Assembly: GCA_934255435.1 (NCBI GenBank)
Contig: CAKQNZ010000049.1
Span: 1 to 13,538 of the forward strand
From: an uncultured Clostridia bacterium
Lineage (GTDB): Bacteria; Bacillota; Clostridia; Peptostreptococcales; Anaerovoracaceae
DNA length: 13,538 bases
Direction: 5' to 3'
A program made the position numbers and the translations under genes. This document shows positions 6,540-12,465 of this stretch, piece by piece; within the stretch, counting starts at the first letter, position 1; every line of letters starts with the position of its first letter. The notes beneath the pieces are model-generated. The model was not told the origin of the DNA. It made no database searches and saw nothing but the letters and a program-made list of their open reading frames with translations.

Positions 6540-6920
6540 AAAGTCTCAGGCAGTGACAAAATCACTGCCGTTTTACCTGATCTGTGGGTGCTGACCCTGT
6601 GATCAACTTCCATATAAAGTAAACATGTGTACAAATCGCAGTTCTTTTTTCAAATTGTACACACGGATAAAATGCAGCGGTTTGACTGCGTATAAATATA
6701 CACGCATTTTCAACCATTGCAGCAACTCGAATGTATATTCATTCATACGTAAATCCCCATTTCCCAGATGCGCCTGCTGTGTCATGTTATTTTCTCCGAT
6801 TTCCATAAGAAAAGGCTCGAAAAGCCTTTCAATATGTGTACAAATTCAAGATGAATTTTGATTTTGTACACACTTTTTGTGGTTTTACAGGAAAAATCAG
6901 CGATGTATATTTAAACATCC
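6540..6920 (-). repeat. Palindrome-rich repeat element, copy 1 (full)
   Basis: About 381 bases shared with 9124-9505 and, in part, with 12466-12750. In minus-strand order the element holds: a terminal palindrome around TAAATATACA (6902-6919); a hairpin with 10-bp arms TGTGTACAAA/TTTGTACACA (6835-6872); internal AT-rich palindromes at about 6729-6746 and 6687-6704; a second hairpin with 9-bp arms TGTGTACAA/TTGTACACA (6626-6663); then a left module reading ACCCACAGATCAGG with a GGCAGTGA/TCACTGCC hairpin (6549-6569). A further 7-bp hairpin at 6811-6829 (AAAGGCT/AGCCTTT) is special to this copy. The element fills the gap between two genes. No transposase or target-site duplication is evident. Confidence 0.85.
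6603..6785 (-). CDS. 60-codon ORF inside repeat element copy 1
   Basis: The ORF starts MTQQAHLGNGDLRMNEYTFE, continues with LLQWLKMRVYLY, and ends VYNLKKELRFVHMFTLYGS; it is basic and hydrophobic. CGGAGAAAATAAC before the ATG is a fair ribosome binding site. The internal palindromes of the element fall inside the codons (RVYLY, and VYN...FVH). Equivalent reading frames are visible in copies 2 and 3 but carry stops and a frameshift, so either this is the only surviving coding copy or the frame is accidental and the DNA or RNA structure is what matters. I recognise no family. Confidence 0.4.
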   Translation of the reverse strand: MTQQAHLGNGDLRMNEYTFELLQWLKMRVYLYAVKPLHFIRVYNLKKELRFVHMFTLYGS

Positions 6921-7444
6921 GCTGTATCCGGTAACTTAACGTCCCCATTCAACGCCTGACATGGATTATCATAAGGTACGAAGAGCCTTGTAACCGATGC
7001 TGCGTCCACGGATGCATGCCCGGCTGGCACACCGTCTTCTGACAGTATCGTCATCTCCAGCGTGCATCCATCATCTGACAGGATCTTTCCCTCAACGTCG
7101 ATAAGCTCGCTGCCGCAGAGTTCCATCTGTACAAATAAGGCTTCTTCTATGCAATGAGCGATGAACTGTTTCCGTACATTACACTCCTGTTTAAAGCTGA
7201 ATGCTGACTCTGACAGTTTTTCAGGATCTACCGCCGATTCGACATCATTGCAGTACGGCGTCCCGTATTCAGTCAAAAATATATTCTCTTTTGCTATCAG
7301 TTCAAATCCGTCTGCAGTGCCGTCACTGTTCAGCGACAGCCCTGCAATATCACTGCTGTCCTCTGCAGTAACCATCACAAGATCGAACTGCTCGGTATCA
7401 TCCCTGTTTGTATAAACCTCTTTGATAAGAAAATGTTCTTTCAT
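6911..7444 (-). CDS. Hypothetical acidic protein ending inside repeat element copy 1
   Basis: From the ATG at 7444 the protein has 177 residues, is acidic, and has no membrane segment or signal peptide. It begins MKEHFLIKEVYTNRDDTEQF and shows alternating strands such as FDLVMVTAEDSSDIAGL and FELIAKENIFLTEYGTPY, a helix with two cysteines (KQECNVRKQFIAHCIEEALF) and a final strand-rich part with GHASVDAASVTRLFVPYDN. I do not recognise the family. GGGAGAATTATT precedes this ATG; a start at 7540 has a weaker signal. The stop codon TAA is part of the terminal palindrome of the repeat element, so the last residues may have been set by its arrival. The type fits a cytosolic immunity-like protein, but nothing proves it. 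Confidence 0.65.
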   Translation of the reverse strand: MKEHFLIKEVYTNRDDTEQFDLVMVTAEDSSDIAGLSLNSDGTADGFELIAKENIFLTEYGTPYCNDVESAVDPEKLSESAFSFKQECNVRKQFIAHCIEEALFVQMELCGSELIDVEGKILSDDGCTLEMTILSEDGVPAGHASVDAASVTRLFVPYDNPCQALNGDVKLPDTADV

Positions 7445-7591
7445 AATAATTCTCCCATCTCCTTGTTGATGAACTACGCCCTGCTCATTTTTTAAAAATT
7501 GGTCGACATGGCCTAAGTGGGTGTTTTTATCTCCTGACATATCACCGCTGGACTTTGATTACAATTCCTGCTGTGTTTTAAAGTGATTTCC

Positions 7592-8317
7592 TCAGGATGT
7601 GATAATAATATTCGATTTGCGGCAGTTTTCTTTCCATGCTGAAAGCTGCCTTTCAATTTGCGCTCGATCCGTATGGTCGAAAGCGATCTCGATTTTGCCC
7701 CTGTTATCAAATCTGACTGTCTTATCTACATTCCCGTCCTGATCACTGTATTCAAATGTAATGTTCCTGAGTTTATGTCTGCAGAGAAAGTCCTCGTATT
7801 TTTTCATGACATTATAGATCGTAAGATCCGTTTCAGTCTGTACTGCTCCCGTCCATGACTTTGTTTTCACAGAAAGCAGGCTGTTTCCATCGTTCAGAGC
7901 AGCGAACAGAGCCTCTATCACGATCAGATCTTCTATCATCAGATCCTGTAGAATGACTCTGTTTATCGTTAATGAACGTGCATGAGTCGCCTCTGTGATT
8001 TCCACCCGGCAAGCCCCCGGCTCAACAGAGTCAATATATATGAGCCCTATCTCATACTCCCGTTTTGGGATCATATTATCGCCAGTACATATCTGCGATG
8101 CCTTTTTTCCCCTGACTTTCAGCTTTTCAACGTAAAATATAAACCTTGAAAGCATATATATTTCCAAGACCAGCAGACATATAAGTGCAGCGATTTTTAC
8201 TGCCAGCATATGTATCCATCCTAATGGAAATATCACGACACTGCATATGATCGCACTTATGATACCATACATCTCTGCCTTCTTTTCGATTTTATTCCTG
8301 AAGTTCACAGGATCCAT
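7592..8317 (-). CDS. Two-TM protein with a cytoplasmic C-terminal domain, unknown function
   Basis: The 241-residue protein begins MDPVNFRNKIEKKAEMYG and has two adjacent hydrophobic helices at about 17-34 and 36-59, with a very short turn between them. The positive KLKVRGKK after the second helix suggests that both ends face the cytoplasm. The remaining 175 residues look like a mixed alpha/beta soluble domain, including YDSVEP-like turns, a leucine/isoleucine-rich helix (VILQDLMIEDLIVIEALF) and a C-terminal strand region with EYSDQDGNVDKTVRFD. I do not recognise it. AGGAGGTTGATTTGT gives a strong ribosome binding site at this ATG, in preference to one at 8362. It lies 81 bases after the HEAT-like gene and probably shares its transcript. 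Confidence 0.72.
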   Translation of the reverse strand: MDPVNFRNKIEKKAEMYGIISAIICSVVIFPLGWIHMLAVKIAALICLLVLEIYMLSRFIFYVEKLKVRGKKASQICTGDNMIPKREYEIGLIYIDSVEPGACRVEITEATHARSLTINRVILQDLMIEDLIVIEALFAALNDGNSLLSVKTKSWTGAVQTETDLTIYNVMKKYEDFLCRHKLRNITFEYSDQDGNVDKTVRFDNRGKIEIAFDHTDRAQIERQLSAWKENCRKSNIIITS

Positions 8318-8398
8318 ACAAATCAACCTCCTGCCTGTGGTGAGCGAACATGCCCCGTGCATATCTGGATATCCTAGGCATCTGACAACCAGCCGGCT

Positions 8399-9091
8399 TC
8401 ATTGCCCGATGCCTGAAAGAAAATGCTCACTGATATAGACCTGCTGAGCCGGAAGCAAACTGCTGTACACTTTTCTTGCCATTTCATTGATGAAAGCCTC
8501 ATTGTCACTGTCCAGTAAATCGTCCATAGTATGCAAAACACACCATACCACCTCGAAATCACTGTCCCCTGCAGCTTCGTCCAGTATATCTGCGATCTTA
8601 TCAAGTCCAGGCTCATACCCGCACAGATAGAGATTATTGAATATGCACACTTTCACCCACGCAGACTCCTCGCTTGCCAGCAGGCCTTTCATAAGATCGA
8701 TATATCTGTTGTCCGCATTGTAATTCTCGCCGTAAATATTTACAGTAACATCATAATGAGATAATACAGCATATCCTCTTATCAGGTAGTCGCTGTCCTC
8801 AAACAGATATTCAAGCCGCTGCAGGCTTTTCAGCTGTTTTCCTATACACAGCGAGTCCACTGCATCCAGCCTCACGATATCGCACCTGTCGTATGTCAGA
8901 TGATACAAAATCTCTTCACTTTGCTCTGTGTATCTGTTCACCAGAAGTTCCGCAGCCCAGGATCTGATAAGCTCGTTCTTTGATTTTGCGAAAGAGACCA
9001 AGTTTCTTACATCCTCGGCAGAGATAGCTTCTTTATGATTTTCTATCGATACTAATTTTTTATATTTAAAAGTTTCGTATTTTCTTTTCAT
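8399..9091 (-). CDS. HEAT-repeat-like helical protein
   Basis: The 230-residue protein consists mostly of paired amphipathic helices with the HEAT pattern. Examples are ELIRSWAAELLVNR, CDIVRLDAVDSLCIG, SDYLIRGYAVLSHYD, SAWVKVCIFNNLYLCG and SDFEVVWCVLHTMDDLL, in which an acidic residue precedes a hydrophobic-Arg/Lys helix start. Five or so such units at roughly 30-40 residue spacing fill residues 25-205. No enzyme motif or membrane segment is seen. AAAAGGGGCAATT precedes the ATG, and the gene begins 33 bases after repeat element copy 2. HEAT-like proteins of this size serve as adaptors, DNA glycosylases of the AlkD type, or immunity proteins; the AlkD active-site pattern is not obvious here. 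In this neighbourhood an immunity or adaptor role is my guess. Confidence 0.7.
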   Translation of the reverse strand: MKRKYETFKYKKLVSIENHKEAISAEDVRNLVSFAKSKNELIRSWAAELLVNRYTEQSEEILYHLTYDRCDIVRLDAVDSLCIGKQLKSLQRLEYLFEDSDYLIRGYAVLSHYDVTVNIYGENYNADNRYIDLMKGLLASEESAWVKVCIFNNLYLCGYEPGLDKIADILDEAAGDSDFEVVWCVLHTMDDLLDSDNEAFINEMARKVYSSLLPAQQVYISEHFLSGIGQ

Positions 9092-9123
9092 AATTGCCCC
9101 TTTTTATTTATTTCTGAAGATGC

Positions 9124-9505
9124 AAAGTCTCAGGCGATAAAAACCAGCGCCGTTTTGCCTGATCTGTGGGTGCTGATACCGTAGCTACCTTCCATATAAA
9201 GCAAAAAAATGTACAAATCGCAGTTCTTTTTCTAAATTGTACATGTCGGTAAAAAAGCTGTGTTTTTGCTGTGTATAAATATACACGAAGTTCCAACCAT
9301 TACATCGGCTTATATGTATATTTATTCACTCGCAAAAACCCATCGCTCGGATGCACCTGCTGCATTATGTGATTTTGCAATTATTTCACATCTAAATCTT
9401 TAAAAATGGCTTCAAAACATGTACAAATTTAAAGTTGATTTTGATTTTGTACATGTTTGGGAGCTGTTTTCAGGGAAATTCCGGTGATGTATATTTACTC
9501 ACCGG
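9124..9505 (-). repeat. Palindrome-rich repeat element, copy 2 (full)
   Basis: This copy is about 382 bases, nearly the same length as copy 1 and in the same orientation. It holds a terminal palindrome CCGGTGA...TCACCGG (9481-9505) around TAAATATACA, a 13-bp-armed hairpin AAACATGTACAAA/TTTGTACATGTTT (9415-9458), a second hairpin ATGTACAA/TTGTACAT (9209-9244), an internal palindrome GTGTATAAATATACAC (9271-9286) and a left module with TCAGGC/GCCTGA (9130-9162). All four core sites read ATGTAC here where copy 1 has GTGTAC. It fills the space between the gene ending at 9521 and the HEAT gene starting at 9091. Confidence 0.85.
9185..9365 (-). pseudogene. Broken version of the element's 60-codon ORF
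   Basis: Aligned with the ORF of copy 1, this copy starts MQQVHPSDGFLRVNKYTYKP, meets a TAA stop where copy 1 has a leucine codon, continues as WLELRVYLYTAK, and then needs a one-base shift to regain YNLEKELRFVHFFALYGR before its TAG. The palindromes in the same stretch are intact. It cannot encode the full product. Confidence 0.5.
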
Positions 9506-9520
9506 CTATCTCGCAGGTTT

Positions 9521-9943
9521 TCACCGCCTGCTTATCCTCAGTGACAAAATCGTATCTTTAAAATAAGGCTCTGCAGCTTCCTCAAGGCAGCACATATCCT
9601 CGTGAGCCAGCACCCAGAAAACAAGCTCCCCGTTCCTGTAAAAAGCCATATCTATACCCTGGTCGTACTCGTAGTCATATCCGATATCCAGGAAAGTATC
9701 ATACTTTCTCAGTATGTCTGCTACCTCTGTATCCAGCGGATACTTCAGTATTCTGAGGTTTTCTCCTCTGCCATGCCCTGGAAACCTGCGGCTCCAGCAG
9801 TGCCCTGACACATATGGCTCCATCTGAGCCCAGAATCCCGTATCGATATCTTCATTATCCACGACATGCAATTCATCGCAATACCTGACGAGCTCGTCCA
9901 GAAAACCAGTGTACTTTTCCTTTGTATCAAAAACATATTCCAT
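9521..9943 (-). CDS. Hypothetical acidic 140-residue protein
   Basis: I do not recognise this protein. It begins MEYVFDTKEKYTGFLDELVR, contains an aromatic, glycine- and arginine-rich middle (GHCWSRRFPGHGRG, 47-60) and a C-terminal half with LDIGYDYEYDQGIDMAFY and ELVFWVLAHEDMCCLEE, including two adjacent cysteines at 118-119. It has no membrane segment. The start at 9943 is supported by AGAGGTTGTC. It follows the anchored protein gene by 13 bases, so the two are probably one transcript, and its stop lies 16 bases before repeat element copy 2. Small acidic single-domain proteins of this kind are common among toxin immunity proteins, but no family link can be shown from sequence alone. Confidence 0.65.
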   Translation of the reverse strand: MEYVFDTKEKYTGFLDELVRYCDELHVVDNEDIDTGFWAQMEPYVSGHCWSRRFPGHGRGENLRILKYPLDTEVADILRKYDTFLDIGYDYEYDQGIDMAFYRNGELVFWVLAHEDMCCLEEAAEPYFKDTILSLRISRR

Positions 9944-9956
9944 GACAACCTCTTTC

Positions 9957-10496
9957 TCACCCGCTGTGATCCCATATATACAGTATCCCGGTTTCGTTAT
10001 CGTACTGGACATAAAGATACCCCGATAAAACAGGCGTCGCATACTTCGCTGCTTTTATAAGAGCCCTTCCTTGTACGATCTCTTCTTCGGTATAGCTGTA
10101 AAATCCGTAAAACCCGTCATTCGTTTTCTTTAAATGGTTCAAATAATGCTCAGACTCTTCGGTCCTGCATTCATATATGAAATATCTCACTTCTTTATCC
10201 ATAGGGAAAGGATCAAGCTTTTCTTGCAGCTGTGGTGCTATCTTCTTAGCTGATTCATGGGACAGCTGCAGCACCGGCAGGCTGTCACCCTCTCCCAAAG
10301 GTCCGCCTTTGAAAGGCTTGAAGTACAGCACTTCCTCATAGTCTATCCCATCTACGCCGAAGTCCTTTTCAGCTTTTCGTATCGAATCGCCGATCTCATC
10401 ATACCCGCTGTTCATTGCGAAGAATGCAGCGATGAGCAGTACCAGTGCTGCTGTAGCACAGCCTGCGATTTTCTGCTTTGTCGTCATCCTTTTCAT
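9957..10496 (-). CDS. N-terminally anchored hypothetical protein
   Basis: The 179-residue protein begins MKRMTTKQKIAGCATAALVL, a basic stretch followed by one hydrophobic helix at about 10-28 (signal anchor or uncleaved signal). The rest, with YDEIGDSIRKAEKDFGVDG, a proline-rich loop and HYLNHLKKTNDGFYGFYSYT, would lie outside the membrane. A cysteine at 13 sits within the hydrophobic segment but the surroundings do not make a clear lipobox. The ATG is preceded by GGTGAG and lies four bases after the stop of the ankyrin fragment. I recognise no family. It seems to form a two-gene unit with the 140-residue protein downstream. Confidence 0.68.
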   Translation of the reverse strand: MKRMTTKQKIAGCATAALVLLIAAFFAMNSGYDEIGDSIRKAEKDFGVDGIDYEEVLYFKPFKGGPLGEGDSLPVLQLSHESAKKIAPQLQEKLDPFPMDKEVRYFIYECRTEESEHYLNHLKKTNDGFYGFYSYTEEEIVQGRALIKAAKYATPVLSGYLYVQYDNETGILYIWDHSG

Positions 10497-10500
10497 GTAC

Positions 10501-10695
10501 TCACCGTGACTTTCCTTCGCTGTTTTTTATCTTCTCGAAAACGTCGTATTCTCTGTATTCCTGTGCATTCACTGCTGCTGAGTTGCCGTACTTGTCCAGC
10601 TTATGCAAATCTGCGCCTTCTTTTATGAGCAGATCGACTACATTCCCTGCTCCGCAGGAGGCTGCTGCCATCAGCATCGTGTGCAAATCAAGCAT
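10501..10695 (-). pseudogene. Ankyrin-repeat fragment, probably 5'-truncated
   Basis: The 64 codons encode a little more than one ankyrin repeat: TMLMAAASCGAGNVVDLLIK, then EGADLHKLDKYGNSAAVNAQEY, corresponding to the standard TPLM-AA--G---VVKLLI--GAD-N--D-YG-TA pattern. Normal ankyrin proteins have several repeats, so this looks like the C-terminal end of a larger gene. The first ATG has its purine-rich sequence directly abutting it, which is a poor ribosome binding site, and the DNA just upstream is AT-rich with no further repeat units. The frame itself is intact, so a tiny functional protein cannot be excluded. It ends four bases before the anchored protein gene. Confidence 0.55.
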
Positions 10696-10771
10696 CCCTT
10701 TTCAGAATTGCAAATATATATTTTAGAATATAATCACATTTATAAGACCGTCTGTTTCCCTCAAAAATCAT

Positions 10772-10805
10772 GTAGAGGTACAGACTAATGTACTTGTTGT
10801 TCTAC
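10772..10805 (-). terminator. Possible terminator after the MNT/HEPN pair
   Basis: Read on the minus strand, GTAGA (10801-10805) pairs with TCTAC (10772-10776), and inside it GTACA/TGTAC (10778-10793) forms a second stem. The hairpin is followed by ATGATTTTTG, a short T run. It starts 7 bases after the HEPN stop. The stem is broken and the T run short, so it would be a weak terminator. Confidence 0.4.
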
Positions 10806-10811
10806 CACAGA

Positions 10812-11210
10812 TCATTTATATCTGTTTTTCAGATAATCAGCTATCACTTCATAAAAGTCCACAGCTCTTTCATACTGTTCCTTTGCATCATCACGGGATA
10901 CTATGAAAAAGTCAGCATAATCCGTATTGTTTCTGATTTGAAACGCCTGACTGATATATTTAGAATATTTCACATCAAAAACACCTGATTTGATATATTC
11001 TTTCTGGAAATACGATATCACGCCTGCATGCTTTGAAAAATCGACTCCATCTACTGCCAGCAAGGCTCTTACTGCAGTGAAAATAGCGTAGTATGATCTT
11101 CCTATAGAATCTTTATATCTGCCATTATCGAGCAGCAGCTTCGATGACTCCAGCCTTTCCTTTGCCATGTCCAGACGATACTGCATCAATTCTTCCCTAT
11201 TGTTATGCAA
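10812..11210 (-). CDS. HEPN-domain protein of a MNT/HEPN pair
   Basis: The 132-residue all-helical protein matches the HEPN family paired with minimal nucleotidyltransferases. Landmarks are the opening YRLDMAKERLESSKLLLDNG, the conserved DSIGRSYYAIFTAVRALLA helix (34-52), FSKHAGVISYFQKEYIKSG (58-76) and a late helix FQIRNNTDYADFF (90-102). The RNase form of HEPN has R-x4-6-H; here the arginine at 93 is followed by NNTDY with no histidine, so RNase activity is doubtful. Its start overlaps the upstream nucleotidyltransferase gene by 8 bases, so the two are cotranslated. Known relatives include type VII toxin-antitoxin pairs and the HI0074/HI0073 proteins; the variant motif fits the latter better. 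Confidence 0.85.
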   Translation of the reverse strand: MHNNREELMQYRLDMAKERLESSKLLLDNGRYKDSIGRSYYAIFTAVRALLAVDGVDFSKHAGVISYFQKEYIKSGVFDVKYSKYISQAFQIRNNTDYADFFIVSRDDAKEQYERAVDFYEVIADYLKNRYK

Positions 11211-11544
11211 CGATGACCACCCCTTCTTTTTCTATATTTCTGTAATAGGGTATATCTTCCCTGTACTTTTCATATTCATCGAATGGTATCACTGTCGGGG
11301 ACACTATCGTTTCGTATTCCAGTTCCAGATCTGACGAAACATCCCACACTTTTTTCAAGTCATTTTGCAGTGTCTGCCTGTCTCCTTTTACGATCGCTGC
11401 TATATCGACATCTGAGTCCGCATCGAAATCTCCTCGGGCATAAGAGCCATACATCAGGATCTTTACCAGGTCATCGCCATATACCAGGCGGTATGCTGCA
11501 GCTACTTCTCTCAATATACTATCAAGTTCCTGCTTTGAACACAT
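11203..11544 (-). CDS. Minimal nucleotidyltransferase (MNT) partner
   Basis: The 113-residue protein belongs to the polymerase-beta superfamily of small nucleotidyltransferases. The signature G-S-x10-D-x-D is perfect: Gly33-Ser34 and Asp45/Asp47 in GSYARGDFDADSDVD, followed by a hydrophobic strand IAAIV. In MntA/HepT systems this protein adenylylates its HEPN partner and acts as antitoxin. The gene is first in a two-gene operon, overlaps the HEPN gene by 8 bases, and has GGGAGGCATAGCC as ribosome binding site and its own promoter upstream. The protein appears complete and probably active. Confidence 0.88.
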   Translation of the reverse strand: MCSKQELDSILREVAAAYRLVYGDDLVKILMYGSYARGDFDADSDVDIAAIVKGDRQTLQNDLKKVWDVSSDLELEYETIVSPTVIPFDEYEKYREDIPYYRNIEKEGVVIVA

Positions 11545-11579
11545 GGCTATGCCTCCCTTCGTTTTTCATGTTTTGTTTT

Positions 11580-11608
11580 ATTATACACACCTTTTTCAGA
11601 TTTGTATA
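11580..11608 (-). promoter_or_regulatory. Promoter for the MNT/HEPN operon
   Basis: On the minus strand TATACA (11603-11608), a 17-base spacer and a perfect TATAAT (11580-11585) precede the MNT gene. The expected start is near 11573, giving a leader of about 30 bases. The -35 box matches four of six consensus bases. Confidence 0.6.
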
Positions 11609-11694
11609 CTGATGTGGAATACCCGGCTGTCATGATCCGGCCTGGCAGCAAACAATCTCTGACAGTATCATCAAAATCACTGCTGCAGCCTGGT

Positions 11695-12159
11695 TCACAG
11701 CTCCAGATACACAGTGTCCTGCTTTTTATCCCCGTTTTCGGTCCATTCTATTTTTACTGTGATCTTCCTGTCTTTATCAGGATCTATCCCGCCTTCGCTC
11801 AAAGTGTAGTAAAATTTCCGGTTTATTGTATTCCAAAGGTAATATTTGATATTCTGCCTTTCACCGGGTTCATCACTTCCGATGTCATGTTCTTCATTTA
11901 TGGCATCTTCATCATACCACCATTTGACATTTACGTTTTTTCCGATCTTTCCGTCTTTGCTGCCTTGATAGATCAATGCAAGGTCGCTGCCGTACTTATA
12001 GTCCTCGTCTGTTGATAATGTAAATACTGCGGCTCGCCAGTACTCGTTTTCACTTTCCGCCATGTATTCGTTCCGGTCCGAAAAGGCATATACCAGATAT
12101 CCTGCTATGCAAACAGCCAACACTATCGATATGATAATTATGTATTTTGTTTTTTTCAT
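11695..12159 (-). CDS. N-terminally anchored extracytoplasmic protein, unknown function
   Basis: The 154-residue protein starts MKKTKYIIIISIVLAVCIAG, a short basic head and one hydrophobic helix (about 6-26), so it is either exported and anchored or has an uncleaved signal. The rest is hydrophilic, acidic and aromatic, with ENEYWRAAVFTLSTDEDYKY, VNVKWWYDEDAINEEHD and a strand-like end KITVKIEWTENGDKKQDTVY. It resembles a small beta-rich extracellular domain. I do not recognise the family. GGAGGTCA lies six bases before the second of two adjacent ATG codons, so I start there; the first ATG is only three bases from it. About 75 bases separate it from the broken gene upstream. Confidence 0.66.
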   Translation of the reverse strand: MKKTKYIIIISIVLAVCIAGYLVYAFSDRNEYMAESENEYWRAAVFTLSTDEDYKYGSDLALIYQGSKDGKIGKNVNVKWWYDEDAINEEHDIGSDEPGERQNIKYYLWNTINRKFYYTLSEGGIDPDKDRKITVKIEWTENGDKKQDTVYLEL

Positions 12160-12232
12160 CATTGACCTCCAAAAACTTATTTTTTACGGTGTCTGTTGCG
12201 GCCGCCTTCTTTCCTGTTCTTTACTGGTAACT

Positions 12233-12444
12233 TTACGGTGCCACGACTGACTGATCAGCCTCCGTCATTTGCATGGAAATGTCATGTGATTTTGTATCCA
12301 TGATCCAGCATACCCCAGTCCGTACCGCACCATCACTGGACAGACAGCACCATGATCATATCGGTTCCGGCTTTGATTTCAAGCGGTTCTGTAAAATGCC
12401 TTTTCATAAACACCCAACGGCTTATCTGCCTGCGTAGTTCCCAT
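12233..12444 (-). pseudogene. Frameshifted small gene just downstream of repeat element copy 3
   Basis: GAGGAAG precedes an ATG at 12444 that reads MGTTQADKPLGVYEKA before stopping. A second frame continues with FTEPLEIKAGTDMIMVLS to a TGA at 12333, and a third gives SSDGAVRTGVCWIMDTKSHD to ISMQMTEADQSVVAP and a TAA at 12233. Joined by two shifts, near 12400 and 12340, they make a plausible 65-70-residue protein. Each segment is protein-like and they follow in order, which suggests decay or sequencing error rather than chance. The gene starts 22 bases after the element, as the genes after copies 1 and 2 do. I recognise no family. Confidence 0.4.
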
Positions 12445-12465
12445 CTTCCTCGGTATCGAGCAACA

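Noticed and set aside
6524..6634. N-terminal extension of the 102-residue protein through STHRSGKTA
   Set aside because: The frame is open, but the extension is repeat-element sequence, is ended by a stop in copy 2, and an ATG with a ribosome binding site exists at 6523. The extended form is only mentioned as possible.
7513..7710. 65-codon minus-strand frame between the two hypothetical genes
   Set aside because: It overlaps the 3' end of the two-TM gene in another frame and has a random-looking basic composition and no good start signal.
8374..8616. 80-codon minus-strand frame over the end of the HEAT-like gene
   Set aside because: It is an out-of-frame shadow of the HEAT-like gene with no ribosome binding site of its own.
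12382..12444. Start of a UlaE-like L-xylulose-5-phosphate 3-epimerase (PLGVYEKA resembles PLGIYEKALP)
   Set aside because: The similarity is about eight residues, the frame ends at once, and the following frames do not resemble that enzyme; chance resemblance is more likely.
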